From Chromobotia macracanthus (lineage: Eukaryota > Chordata > Actinopteri > Cypriniformes > Botiidae), in contig JAZGTH010000088.1 of the NCBI GenBank assembly GCA_036877525.1, positions 1,173,501 through 1,237,500 on the forward strand: 64,000 bases of DNA. Direction: 5' to 3'. This document shows, in pieces, positions 20,963-34,800 of the stretch (position 1 is its first letter; the number at the start of each line of letters is the position of its first letter). Below the pieces are notes generated by a model. It saw nothing but the letters and a program-made list of their open reading frames with translations, made no database searches and was not told where the DNA came from. Position numbers and translations under genes: made by a program.

Positions 20963-23900
20963 GTAAGCCTATGTCCTTCCCTTGCTTTATGTTGGTTTTG
21001 AGATGTTTAGCTTCATTCTTTTTTTGGGAAACAACTCATCTATTTTTAGTTTCCAGAATCATTATTTTGTTATGCTGGTTGAAAGTCTCTTTACATCCTG
21101 ATAGCAATCACTAAGTAAAGTGGTTTTATTTATACAATTATATATCTTCTGTGGAAGGTGCAGGACTATAAAATGTTCATCTAATCATTGCATTCGGTCC
21201 TGCTTGCCCGTCAAACTTTGTGTGTTCATGTATTTTGAAGTGTGATCTTATTCTTTCAAAATTAGCCTGCTATAGCTAGCCTCTTTGAAATTGCCTACCC
21301 TGTCCTTAATTTATCCAGTGTTTCTGTAGCTCAACTGGTAGAGGTTTGTTTTAGCAGCGCAAAAAGATTGTGTTTGATTCCCAGGGAACACGTACTGACC
21401 AAATGCATCTTGAATTCACTGTAAGTCGCTTTGGATAAATACATCCACCCAATGTGTAAATGTAACATCTTATTATATTTTAAACAGCCCACCATCACAT
21501 CTGCCATGAATCTGATGTTTTCCACAAACAGAATATTTGATATCAAACATTCAGTGCTGTGTTTCGGATTGTCCAGCTATGTGGCATAAAATGAGACACA
21601 ATTCGGATACCTGACAGATTTTCTTTCTCACGGATGCCATCTGCATGAGACACCAGGCTGACGGGTTGCCAGTCTTTCTGTCACTGTCCCTCGTCTGTTT
21701 GTTTGTGAGGAGCTGGCAGGAGGCGCATGTACAGCAGAATCAGGGCAGATGTGGGGGTGTGACAGAATACCTGCGCCGGGTTACTGATAGAGTTGTTGCT
21801 GAGAGTTTAGTGCAGGAGTCTGGAAAGTTTACGCGTGTATCTGTTCATCAGCGCTGTCTTTATTAAATGCAAATCCGTTGATCTGTGTTTTATGGTCATT
21901 ATGTTAACAAATAGCTCAGCATTGACTATATTTGGCTCTTACTTAAAGCGTTCATCCTCATAAACTGTAGAAACTTGTCATCAAATGTCATCACGTTGCA
22001 TCAGCTGGCTGAGTTCAGTTCAAACTACCCCTCCAAATACTGATGTGATCATGTTAAACCGTGATGAAATAACCTCACAGTCGATTGTGCTGTTCTGTCA
22101 AAGCACTTCATTAGGAAGGATTCTTGAAGATAAGCTCAAACAACACATCCTTTCTGATGGGTTCATTCCCATGCAACCTGTTTAATTGTGTTTGATTAAC
22201 AGATTCTCGGTCTGTCTGTCTGTCTGTCTATCTGCTAGTCACCAGTATTGTAGTAGTTTGTCATGTACCTCGATGTTTCTCCTCTTGCTTTATTCAGTTT
22301 CCATGGCATGTCTTTGTCTTTAGCTGTACAATCTGGGGGGCTTGTGAGTGTGTTTTGAAAGTGTATGTAAGGGTCCTGGAGGACACCTCATTCTGCTGTA
22401 CACCCTGATTTTCTCTCTTCACAGTATAAAGAATAAACAAGCAGGGAGGGATTTGTCTCTTTACCATGTTTCCTCCTGCCATATGGAAGAAAAGTGCAGA
22501 GAGCGCTCGCACTTATGCGCTAACATACACTGAGGGGGCACGACTGAATATTCCATGAGGGAAACATGGAATATTGGGAAACATGGAAATGTGTTTAGGG
22601 TGTATGTGAAGGATGAGAGGGTGAGAGAGAAAAGAAAGATGGACAAGGTAAGAGAGTCAAGACTGCACAGTTAAACACTACAGCTGTTTTCTGCCCCATT
22701 GAAGCTACTTTTGTCCTGTCTGAATTAGAGAGGTGCATTATGGGAGCGCATAAATTAAATATGTAACACGCACACACAGACTCTTTCTTTTTCTCTTATC
22801 CATCTCCCACACACCCTCAAATTTTCTTTTATTCCTTGAACAATAGACTGACTGCACTGGCAGATTAGATCATATGAAGTCACCAACTGTGCCAAATAAA
22901 AGCTCATAAAAACACACAGTAACACATGCAAAACCCACTTAAAGATGGGAAAACTGCTCTCCAACATGCTTATGAGACAATTTACTGATGTCACGTAGCA
23001 TCGGTTTGATGTCATGCTGTAGTAAAGTTGTAATTGACAACTAACTGTGTGCTCTTATGATTTTCTCAACCTGATTTTTCTGGTCACCCGATTTCAGCTC
23101 AAGTTTCTGTCTCAGTCTATATTTGTGAGGCACTTTATTTACCCCTGTATAATGATGTGTTATAAAACTTACGTGGACCAACACAACACCTGTCAGTCAA
23201 ATTAATGAGCTGAAAAATCACGCAGAAGCATCTCCATGACTCCAGTGACTGATACAAACCTTTATAAATGAACAGGAGATTTGTTTGGATTATGTTGTTT
23301 TTAACTGAAGGTCTCTCTTCACCTGTTGCATTAACTATCTGCAGAATTAATGACACATTCAAGTGATGCTAAAAGTTAATTGGCTTGAAAGGTCACCATT
23401 GATAATGATTGGTTATTTGTGTGAAGGCAAATTCTGTTTTGCCTTTTTCCTGACACTTATGGCAGAGGCAAATGACACTGCATAATTTGAATATCCACCC
23501 TGATTGGCCAGTTTATTAATGAGAGGAGCCTGTTTTCAGTGTGTTCAGGTGTTTGCAGTCATTTTGAAATGAGTCAGAATTAAGTTAAAGTCCTTAGATC
23601 AGTGGATCAGTGGATCTGAACCTTTTGACTTCAAGGGCCCTATTTTCTACAACAGCATTTGAAGCCCCTCCCACTCATATTTTTCACCCAATAAAATATT
23701 ACTGAGCTTGGCATAACTAAAAAGATAAATTCATTATAAAAATAACTAATAAATATGTTGATTTTTAGTCAGTTTAGCTTATTGTAATGCTTGATTTGTC
23801 TTATTTGAAAAATGTTCAAGTCTTAAGGCCCCTTGAAAGTCTTTGAGGCCCCCTAGTCCCGGACCCCTGGTTAAAAAACACAGCCTTAGATATTTTCTGT

Positions 23901-25785
23901 GATGTTATGCTGCTCTTGAAACAGCCGTGAAAATTAAGTGCCAGAATCAAGTTTTAATGCATATTGAGATGCTGTAAAAGATGTCATAATGATATACAAG
24001 AAACAATCGATCTGCTATACATTATCTTAGCACCTTATTATAAATTCTGTTCATAACAATACAACAGTCACGGCCTCATACTTATTTTGAGTCATAATGA
24101 CGCACAGCTATTCTCACATGCTGCTTTGATAGATTTTTTAGATTGATCTTGATGCACAGCATCTTTACCAAATTAGAAATGAATTCTGAGTCATTTGGAC
24201 ATGAAGTTTCTCATCTGAAACTACAGGAGATGCTGTGAGATGATGGAGGTCTTTTTTGTTTTTGAGTGCTTTGAACTATAGGATCAGAAAGAGCTTTACA
24301 GGTCTTTTCCTAAAAGATCAAGCTTTCAGACTTTTATGTCAAGTTTTAGTCTTTTAATCTCTGCAATCTCAAATTTGAATCTCTCTATATGTGAACGTTG
24401 ATTTCCTCTTCCATCGCTTTCTCTCTCTCTGGATCTCTTCTGTTTTCTTTCTCTTCAGGGTTTATCAGAAGAGAGGGTCTACACAAAAGATCTCTCTCCC
24501 TGGCAGGCGAGAGATCTGTAAAGAACATTCAGGTAACACAGAGATTGGTGGGTACGTTCAGGTTCGAGTGAGGTCATTTTCCCTCTTAGTTCTGCCTTCA
24601 CTGGAAATGACAGTCTGTTTGAGAGAAGAGCGAGGGGGAGAAAACCTTTGAAAGCAGCTTTTAAGAGCTATGTTTAGATTCACTGCTCCACCGTCTTCTG
24701 CTTTTTGTGTGACACTAACTTTTTGAATATTATATAGTGAAGCAGAAACGCAGGCCAATTCATTTAGTGCGAACCGTTAACCTCATAATTCAGACAGTAT
24801 TCTCTGAGTTGTCTTGGGCCAGAGGCTTTCGTTGTCACTGCTGTGTATTGATGTATGGAATCAGACTGGTAACAAAACAACCTGTGCAAAGCTTCTGCTG
24901 TATGTCTGATGATTGTTCTAACACTGGAGAGAGTTGTTGATTAATGTTCTTCGGTGTGTCTGCTCTCACACTGAAGAGGAGCTCTGGGAAATTGATTTGT
25001 CTATTTTACAGTGCAGGCAAAAAATATTGATATTCCTCAAACTGAACCTCTAGACAGTAAGTTTTAAACTCTGCAATTAAAGCTGTTCCACCCACTTTAA
25101 CATACAACTGCATTGTTTGCTTTACAATTTTAGCCTTATAAGAATTGTCATTTGTCTTTATTCAGTTAATTTGAGATATAATTTAAGAAATGCAAGATTG
25201 AAGTTTGAACTTCAAATCGTAATTGACAGTGGTGATATTGTTGTAATCTTTGCATATCAAATTGCAACTTGACTGTTTTTTGCTTATATTTACAAAGTAA
25301 ATTGTGATTGATCTTTTCTTTCTCATATATATTTAACCGTTTAGTTGCTTGTGCACTGTGAAGGTGTCATCATGCGTTATACAAAAAATTACCATATGTG
25401 TGTCATGATGGTTACAGTGGTAACAAAACTATGATGTAGCAAGTCATTTATACATAACAAAATCGAAATGTAAGCTGATGTAAAGTTTTAACACTATTCT
25501 TTTACTGACTTGTGAGCACTGGTATTAGCTTCTGCAAATATAAAGCTAGGTATGTTTGCTAGGTATGTTTTAGCCACCTGTTTTTATAGTATAGTGTAGA
25601 GGACAGAATACAGCAACAGACTGTACTGACGTTTACAGTTTACATAAACTTTACAGCTGTGGAAAGCTGTATTTATGGATTTCTTTTGATTTTCATAAGA
25701 AATTGTATTAAGAAGTATAACACTATTACATGTTTATCTCTGTAAATCTCTCTGATTATGATTATATATGCCTTATTTAGCTGTG

Positions 25786-25829
<44 letters not shown>

Positions 25830-28800
25830 GTTGCTTTAAACTGTAGGTTATTCTATGTTCTATCATGGCATGACAAGTAACTAAAAATATCTGGGTTATA
25901 TTGCACCACTGCTTCTATCTTGTGTGTTAACACATTATAGCAGCTGAAGATTGTCTAGGCTGGATGAAATCCTCTGCAGTGAGGTAAAAATGACACTACA
26001 GCAGTGTCTCGCACAGATTGTACAGCCCTACAGTAAGATGTCTGATATGAAACTACTGAAACAGGGAGGGGACAACAGTGTCAAGAATTGACACAAATTG
26101 GTTTTAATCTCACTGTTCAGTGTGTTACAGATTGTGTTAAAACCAACAAATGTTATGGATTTCAGTTAAAAATAAACAAAATGAAGTTGCTGAGCAAAAA
26201 CATGACAGATCATGTTCAACACAATCTCCTTGCATTACCCTGATTCACAACAGTAAGTTATAATAATGATTTATGACTTGAGGTGTCAGGTCCCAGTTCG
26301 CTGGAAGTGTCCGACTGGATTAAGTTGACTTCAACATACGTAATAAAAAGTAACCTGCATTTGTCAAACAGAGATGGCGACAGAGAGACAAAAGTTACAG
26401 ATTGCAGCTTTCAGCAAGATGAATGTTGTTTAAACGTTTGTGTTTTCTTGATCGTACCTTTGCTAACAGCTGCAGGTGGTTTACATACTGTTTGATAACA
26501 TTTTCGAGAATGGCCATATTTGGTCATAATGATGTAGCAGCCATGGCACGATCAAAGACTGCCTGGCGTAGGATTAGATGTTGAAATGTAGCTGTTGAAA
26601 GCGCTGGGCCGTGGTAACTGTGTGGGACTGATCTCTCCCAATGAATCACTCCTGCACTCTTCTGTCAGTTCAGGCAGGAGTGCATTTCTCACTTTCTCCT
26701 ACCAAACTGCATGTCAGTGCATATTTTATTTGGTTCCAGATTTAATTTTTATCAGGTTGTAAAGGAAAGTGAACAGTGGGACCTTTATACTCAAAAATGA
26801 AAAAAACCTCCATCATCTCACAGCATCTCCTGTTGTTTTAGATGAGATCTCACGAATGTCACAGTCTGTGCTGAGATTGACCAAGACTTCACCTGAATAG
26901 CACGAGCTAATGCAGCCCAATATAGCAGCAGCTGCAGTGAAAGTTTGGAGGGGTGGAACTCTCTGGTTGGTCATCCAATGGAAAGGGGAAGAGTTTGTTT
27001 GAATAGTCATTATTTTGGTGACACTAATAGTACAGATACACACTTCATGTTTATAAAGTGCTTATTTTATATAATAATTTTTTAAAAAATAATGTCTTAC
27101 AACCAATGCAATAACTGAATTAAAATGATTCTTGGAAAGCAGATGTTATTTACTAATTTGGAGGTGCAGCAAAGAACCATTGAAAAACCTTCATTTTTAA
27201 TAGTCTATCTGAAAAGCCCTGCTCCGTACCACCTTTCACAATTGTACCCTTGAGCAAAGCACTTGAGCCTCCACTGCTTCAGGCTGTCTCTCTTCTGGAT
27301 GACCTTGTCCCTCAATCCCTCCCTCTGTGTGTGTGTGTCTGCCAGAGATTCACAGAAATGGATCCTTCCATACACATTATGAAAGTCATTATCGTCACTG
27401 CTCGGCGCATGTTTAACAGGAGGCAATTTTTATTAATTAACCACCAGCCAGATCTGTAAGACAAGAGACTGTGTGTTTGTCAACAAGTATTCATTGATGA
27501 TTATGTAATTATTATTCGTGCACCACTCACCTGATGCAAAGCACATCAAAGTATCTATATATAAATACATAAATCAGTGACTTTTTTTAAGTGGTAATTG
27601 TATAATTTGTTTTACAGTTAATAGATGCTAGTTTATAGTTGTAGTGCAGGTATGTTGTACATGATTAATCTATCATGGTGTCTAGACTCTCTACAAAATG
27701 TTTTTTAATTATCTGTCTATTCGAACAGGATGTCCTCTAAATACATTTAAGAGAATAAAGAAAAAATGCCTCGGACAGGAATCTGGTATTTATTGACGAG
27801 TGGACATTTAAATGGATTCAAATGGTAAAATCTTCTATTGAGTTCAGAGAGATGCAACAACATTAATGGTGCATCAAGAAACCATTTTAAGCTTTTGGAG
27901 CATTTGGATGACAAACCATTGACACATTTTTGCATCATTTTTTTGATTAGTTCATATTCGGAAAGAACATAAATAATCCTTTGAGAAAGAGGTTTTACAT
28001 GCTCCACAACATGGTATTCGGAATATTGCATATGAACAAACACGTTATTTTCCTGCTGTTCTCTTGTAACAGTTCTTGAGATGCTTACATTTGCTGTTCT
28101 GCATTTATCTGAAAAGTCTGCACAGTAATTGAATCAATATATTAACTGTCATTTCAACAATACAAGAGTGACAAATTGAAGAATTTAAGCTATAAGACGG
28201 TTACTATAATATGTTGACCAGCTGTCTGTCACATCACTGACACACGTATGACATTAGCATGCACTTAATGCAGGCTGTCTTCACTGTCAGTCAGTAATGT
28301 TTCAGCTGTCAGCATCTCTCCTATTGTTCTATGCTCTGAGTTACGTGGAGGGAATACATGGGGAAAAATCCTTTATTGACATGAACAGAACAGAGTTTTG
28401 GACGTATAACTGAAGATGAACTCAGCCTGAAATGCCAAACAGTTTGGAATAAAAAGTAAATAACTTTTCACCATCTTCCTGCATTTACTTTCATGTTGTG
28501 TCACTGTGGTTACAGGCATTACTCTGGGCTGTTGTGAGCTAGAGAAGAGACTTTGTTTACCCCTCGGTATAAATTACACACAGTATTTGTTTGCTGCTGT
28601 CTGTAAAAGACAATCTAAGAGTCACACCTGTTAGCGTGTGTTCACACTTGAGTTCTCTTTAAAAGAATCAGACCCAGACCTCTTTAAGTTTACAAACAAT
28701 AAAGCAAAGAGCTCAACTCTCCTTTGCCTTCAAGTTGTACGGCTTGAAAATTGTGGTCGTTGTCTGATCTCTTGTATGGTGAATTAATTGGTGAACTGAA

Positions 28801-31800
28801 TGTGAAAATAAAAAGCTTTAAAACCAAAGCAATTGGTTTTGAGTGATGTTGAGTGAATTCTTCTAAACGTTCTCGGAGCACTGAAACAAGGCAAGTGTGA
28901 ACACTTGCCTCACACTTTAGCAACACTTCAGTTCTGATTCTTAAACACCGCCTGTGTGTGTGGCTGATTTCAGTGTGCTCTATGACCGGTGCTTTTTATT
29001 AAAAACTGTGATCATATTCGCAGTACAGCATTGTGCTCGTCGCTGTGGGCAAGTGTTGCTTTGCTCACAGTTTGTTTTTGGTATCACTTTACTGCATGTG
29101 AAACTTGTGTGCAGAGTAAAAAAAACAGCAATTAGATGTCTCAACATTTTGCAAAATGGCCTTTTTAACCGCTTTAATGAAATCTAAGTCTGTTAGTAAT
29201 AAGTGAAGAATGGTGTGCGTGTGTGAGAGAGCTAAAGAGGTGAGGTCCTCTTATGCAAGTCATAGACTTGGGAAGCGTGCGTGGGAAGTGTGCAGTATAA
29301 AAACGCACACCAACAAAAAAATCAGGGTTAGAAGAGAGCTGTGGTCCATTTTATAGCGGAAGACTCTTCATTTATTTGTGTTAGTTTATTTCTATCAGAG
29401 GTAGACATCATCAGTGTTCAGCTGTTATGAACTCATAATGATTAGTGTAGCACGTGTCAGAAAGCTCGACTAATTGACTTTCAGTTACATTGTTTATTTG
29501 AGGGCCTTTGAAAAATTGCTTTGACATTAAAGGAAGAAAGTAATCGCTGGAGGAGCTGAAAACATTCCCTGGTGATTTGTCATGAATGATAATGTTTGTT
29601 ATCAGGCATCCGGTGTTCTCTTCTAAATTTATCCAAAAGTCTGAAACGAAATTTGTACATTTTCTGAAGAAAATGTGTGTTGCGCTTGCTTGTGCAGAAG
29701 CCATCGACACAATGCTAGGGTGTTGCTAGGTGGTTGCCAGGGTGTTTCTAGGTGGTTGCTAGTAGTTGGCCCACGTAAAAAAAACTCTATGATATTCTGA
29801 ATTTGGTCATTTCTGCAGTTCTGTATACAGGTCAGTTCCCCACAGATATGAGTGGTAATATGATAATATAATATGTATGTATGTGATATGTAAAAATGTT
29901 AATGTTATGAATCAGTATTGATTCTATAGAAGAGTGTGTGACTCACAGAACCACTCAGTCTTCACTCCTACAGTCATCCTGTAGGTTTGATCTCCTCGAG
30001 AGAGTGATATAAACCAGGAAAGATGGTCTCTCAACACTTCACACATCTACACGAAGCATTAGATAAATTAGACAGACAAATGATATGAAAAGCGGTGTTG
30101 AAACCAAACATTTCTGTAGTCAGTTGAAATTGTCATCAATAGTTCCAAAAGCTTAATATCTAAACCATTAAAACTTTTGAAAAGCATTTATTTCCACAAG
30201 AGAATGTTCTACAAAGCATTTTCCCCATGTTTTATGTGACAGAACGGTTTTCTCTTTAAAAACATTTGTGCAGAATACTGGTAAAACACTTTCAAAATTT
30301 AGTGCTCTGTCAACATTTCCCTTACTAATGAAAATCTAGTTTAGTCAATAAAAAAGACTGGGTAGATCTGTTAACTTTCATGGACTCAGTAATATTCCAC
30401 AGTTCATTAGTGACTGATTCCTGCTCATTTAACACACTTATTGTTGTCAGTGTTTAGGCCAGAGACTGAATCTAATATTTAATGGCTGATCACTGGCTTG
30501 CTCAGTCACTTGTCTTCTTGTGTGGGATTGTGACACCCACCCAAACTGATGTTACTGTTTACGCTTTTAATTTCTGTTGTTAGTGTCACTTTAATACAAG
30601 TACAGATACATACTTGCACTAAATTGATGTTCAAACCATTTAGAACGGCTTTGTAATTGTGTGTGTGGGTGTGTAATTAAATTAATTTCATATTTCAATT
30701 TGATCCATTTCATTTCTAAAAATATATAAAATGTTTTCTCCCCAAGACATTTTGAATTGTGTCCAGATGGAAGGAGGAAGTAATAAGAAATAAAAGCTCT
30801 TCCATTTTTGCCTTGGGATATATTATCTGTAACTTTCTTTTCCTGGTTATCACCACCCAGAGTGATGTCTCCATTTGTCCAGAAAGTCCCTTTAAGGCAA
30901 ACCAGTTTACTGAGCGACCATCTTAATAACAACCTAAGGTTTTCTTTGTAGGTAATAAACATTCAGGTGCAGCTCTCATCCATGGCCATGCTCTCATTAT
31001 GGGCAAAAAACAATTGATTTGTCTTTGAAAACTTTGTTGTGTTTGTATTGTGTATATTATGTTGTGTATGTTTGGTGTTACCAGCCTTTAGAGTAGCTGT
31101 TTGTCAAAAAAAGAAGTGTTGAATAAGTGTGTGAACAACAGCTGAACTTCGATTGTAACTTGAGCAGTAATGGACAGTTGTAAGATAATGCCATGGGCAG
31201 GCAGCTTTAAACTTTAAGCTTTAAAATGTGATAAAGTTGCCAGATAGACATCTAATGGTCAACAAAGACAGACTAGACAGTTAAGTAGGGGTGGAAATCT
31301 TGGCTCATGATTCATCTGCTTTATTTTTAAATTGTTTTATGTTGTTTTAGGACTGTTGCATCTCACAGGTTGTTTTTGTGTCTTGTGTGCTGTGTCAGAT
31401 TAAAAATAGTCCCTTTAAAAAAACATGTTTAAAAAAGGATAAACGTGAGTTTTTAAAACTCATCTCATGACTCTGGAGTTCTGCTCTGTGTAGCTATTTG
31501 CAAAACTGTAGCCTGCAGCTGTTTCAAAGTAAGAACACACAAACTCTCTCTGATCCTCTCAGGCTTCTCATGCACCCAAATGACATTTATCACAAACAGC
31601 ATTGATGCTGACTGATTGCTGACTGATGAACTGGACAGCAGCTTACCACCCTAAATCGCTTAACCAGTCACTGTTTTCATGATCGATCTTTGTACTGTAG
31701 CTGCTTCTCAAATCTTGCATATTTTGATTCTTTTGATTGTACCGTCAGCTTCTTTATTAGGTTTTTAAAGAAACTAACCTTTTTCAGATGGTAACCGGTC

Positions 31801-34800
31801 AGAGAACAAATGTCAAACACATTAGTGATTTTTGGATTTCAGCACAGAGTACAGCATTAATGAGTTAACCGTTTTCCCTGAGCTCAAGGGACAATGTTAG
31901 TTTTACTTCCATATTTCCTTGAGTGTCCTATATCTGCAGAAGGCTGGCTTCAGTTACAGGAAGTTACAAAAACAGCAAACACACGTTAGCATCAGCTTAG
32001 AGAAACAGTGAAAGCGAGAGAGACTGAGCAGGAGAGCACAATAAACACATGGACGGAAAGAGGGAACGTGGGAGAACAAGACAACAGGGACGATGGAATG
32101 AAAATGAAAGGCAACATGCTGTAAAAGATCTTTGAGAAGAACAGCATGAGGGAAAACAGGAAAATTCCGGAGAAAATGAAACACGCTTTTATTTCTCATC
32201 TGATATTAAGGATGTTACTCCTCCAAACCACGCTTGAATACATAAGACACAAGCAAAGCTGAATAAACAAAAGAAAACTAATTACAGCCTGACAAAGGAA
32301 ACGCGACTGTTCAGCTCTCTGCACGAGAGAGGCAGAGATGGAGATCTATAGATGAAGATGAATATTAGGAGATCTCCAAACATAGACAGTCATCGTCTTC
32401 ATAACGCAGCCATGCGTTTGGATCCACTCTCAAAGGCCACGTCTCCAGGTGATGGAAGTGTTCAACAGTAAGAAATGTGACATGAATTAAGTCCAATTTG
32501 TGTTACGAGAGGGAAGAGGTGAGAAAAGAGGATTTAAATGCTGTGGCACTTAAATCTACCTCTCTTATCTCAGTCAAACGGCTATGTTGCCATGGTGTCA
32601 CTATGGTGTTGCCAAGGTTACTGGAGGGTTAGTGCAGCAGTAATGGGGTGTTGTCACGGTAACCCCAGCTGTTAGTGTAAAGATGCAACACGTTTATGCA
32701 CATCCCGACACGCATGCACCCGCAATTATACGGTTCAGTACATGAATACTTTCAAAGAGCCCACATGAAACTAGAAATGACAGATGGAAATCATTACAAA
32801 CACTGCACATCAACAGCCATGCATGCTAAAAAAGATGTACCCTTTTTCTTACAGTGCATACTCCTTTATAGTTAGTATACTACAGAAAAAACACCTTAGG
32901 GACTGCCTTTGTTTCAAAGCTGCTAAACGCACACACACGAGAGAAATGAAAAAAGGATATGTAACAGAAGGGGAATGAGAGAGAAATTTGTTGGTTTTGA
33001 TAGTTTGATCTTTTAATGAAGCCCTCATGGGTGCAACCAAACCCACTTTCTTCTGGGAACTTTCTTCCTATAATATCACTGATGCTTCTACAGTGCAGTG
33101 CACCAGACCAGTCTGAGCTGTTCTTCACGTCAGTCAGTAACTGTAAAATGTACATACATATACTACATTTTGACAGAGCTCTCATTAGAACAAAATACAA
33201 TACATTGTCACAATATCTTTTGGTGTTACGTTCTAATCTGTTGTGTCGCGTTCCGTTCTGAACTGTTGTCATTATTTTGGCTCTGCTCTGTTCTGTTCTA
33301 TTCTTCTCTTCTGTTCTGTTCTACTGTATTCTGAAAGAGTTCTGTATGTTCATCTCATGTGTAGACTGTGGTGTGATTTGGCTGTGCACATTCATTTAGA
33401 TTCCACACCACTGAAATCACTGGAGGGTGACAACTTCTTTTCTGATTGCCGTCTGACAGCTGCAGTCAGTATTCATGTCTCAGCATCAACCAGTGAATGA
33501 AACACCATCTGATTTGTTTTTGTCTCTGTAGTGGCATGAATTTAAAAAGGATATTTTATATGCCACCCCAAATTAAAGATTTATCAGTGAGCCCAAGAGA
33601 ATCATTAAAACATTTCACATCTAAATTAACCTTCAAATAAATTTACCTCACAAAATAAACATGAATGATCATTTTAACATGCTAACAGTGTTTGTAGAGA
33701 GGGTGGGGAAAAATGGAGTGTGTGTTTTAGCAGCAGCAGGGCTTTGTTCTAATGGCTGCTCTCGTACTGTGCTTATCAATGCCATACAAATACAGCATGT
33801 GGCAGAGCGATACACAAACTGCCACTGCACTAATCCAATGAAATATTGATCACACACTCACACACAGCCATCAGTCTGATACTGTTGTATTTGTCCAAAG
33901 GCATTTGATTAAACTTGTTTATTACACAGTGTAAATAGGTTCAGACTGATTAACAATACATTACTGTGGGTACATATCATTATGATTGAAAAATGTTTAA
34001 AATATATAAACAGATTATGTAACTAAATCAGACACTGTCTTTCATCTGGCTTTTAAATTTGACTGGCTAGCAAAATCTCATTTGATGTGAAGTATGAAGA
34101 ATGTATATGAATTATGTTCAAGTGGAGGATTTAGTTTTCTTCATCTTAAGCTATGTGACTGGCACTTCAAGATACTGTTTAACATATTAACATGGTTTCT
34201 CAAAATTACATATTAAAAGTGAATTATACACTTAATGGATGTTCTGTATTATGTACAATGAACATACTGTAGGTCAGTGATTCTGTGTGCCTATAATGAT
34301 GGTTGTTTTGCTGAGGGTGTTTTGAAGACAAATTTGTTTGGCAACTTTATTTAAATTGTTCAGCTTGAAAGAACTTCTAAAAGTTTTATTCTCTACAGAA
34401 TAAAGATAATAAGCTTCAAAATCTTACTCACGACAGGGTACTTTTAGAGATGTCAGAACAAATTAAAGGAAAATCATAATTCTTAGGAAATGAGTCAGGT
34501 TTCTTTCATCTTGTGCTCCTATTGGCTGGTCAGAAATTAACTGATGAGGTCTTTTAGCTTCAGACCTCTGCGTACCGATCTTAACATGTCATAAGGTGGA
34601 AGATGAGAGCTGTAGAGACATTAGCAGCATGAGATGGAGGCAAAGTCTGGTTACCCTGTGTAGATATCCAGCTTACAGGGAAAATTCTCAGAAAGTTCCT
34701 TAAAATTCTACAAAAGTTCTCTTAAAGTTGGCAAAAACGTTCTTGCAGTAACATTAGTAAAAATCTTAGGGTTATATATCATACATATTAAAAACGTTAC

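Noticed and set aside
24391..24651. Possible extra grin2a exon after a CTCTTCAG acceptor-like site at 24458
   Set aside because: The translation does not resemble GluN2A, and coding exons 1 and 2 already join in phase 0 with a continuous match.
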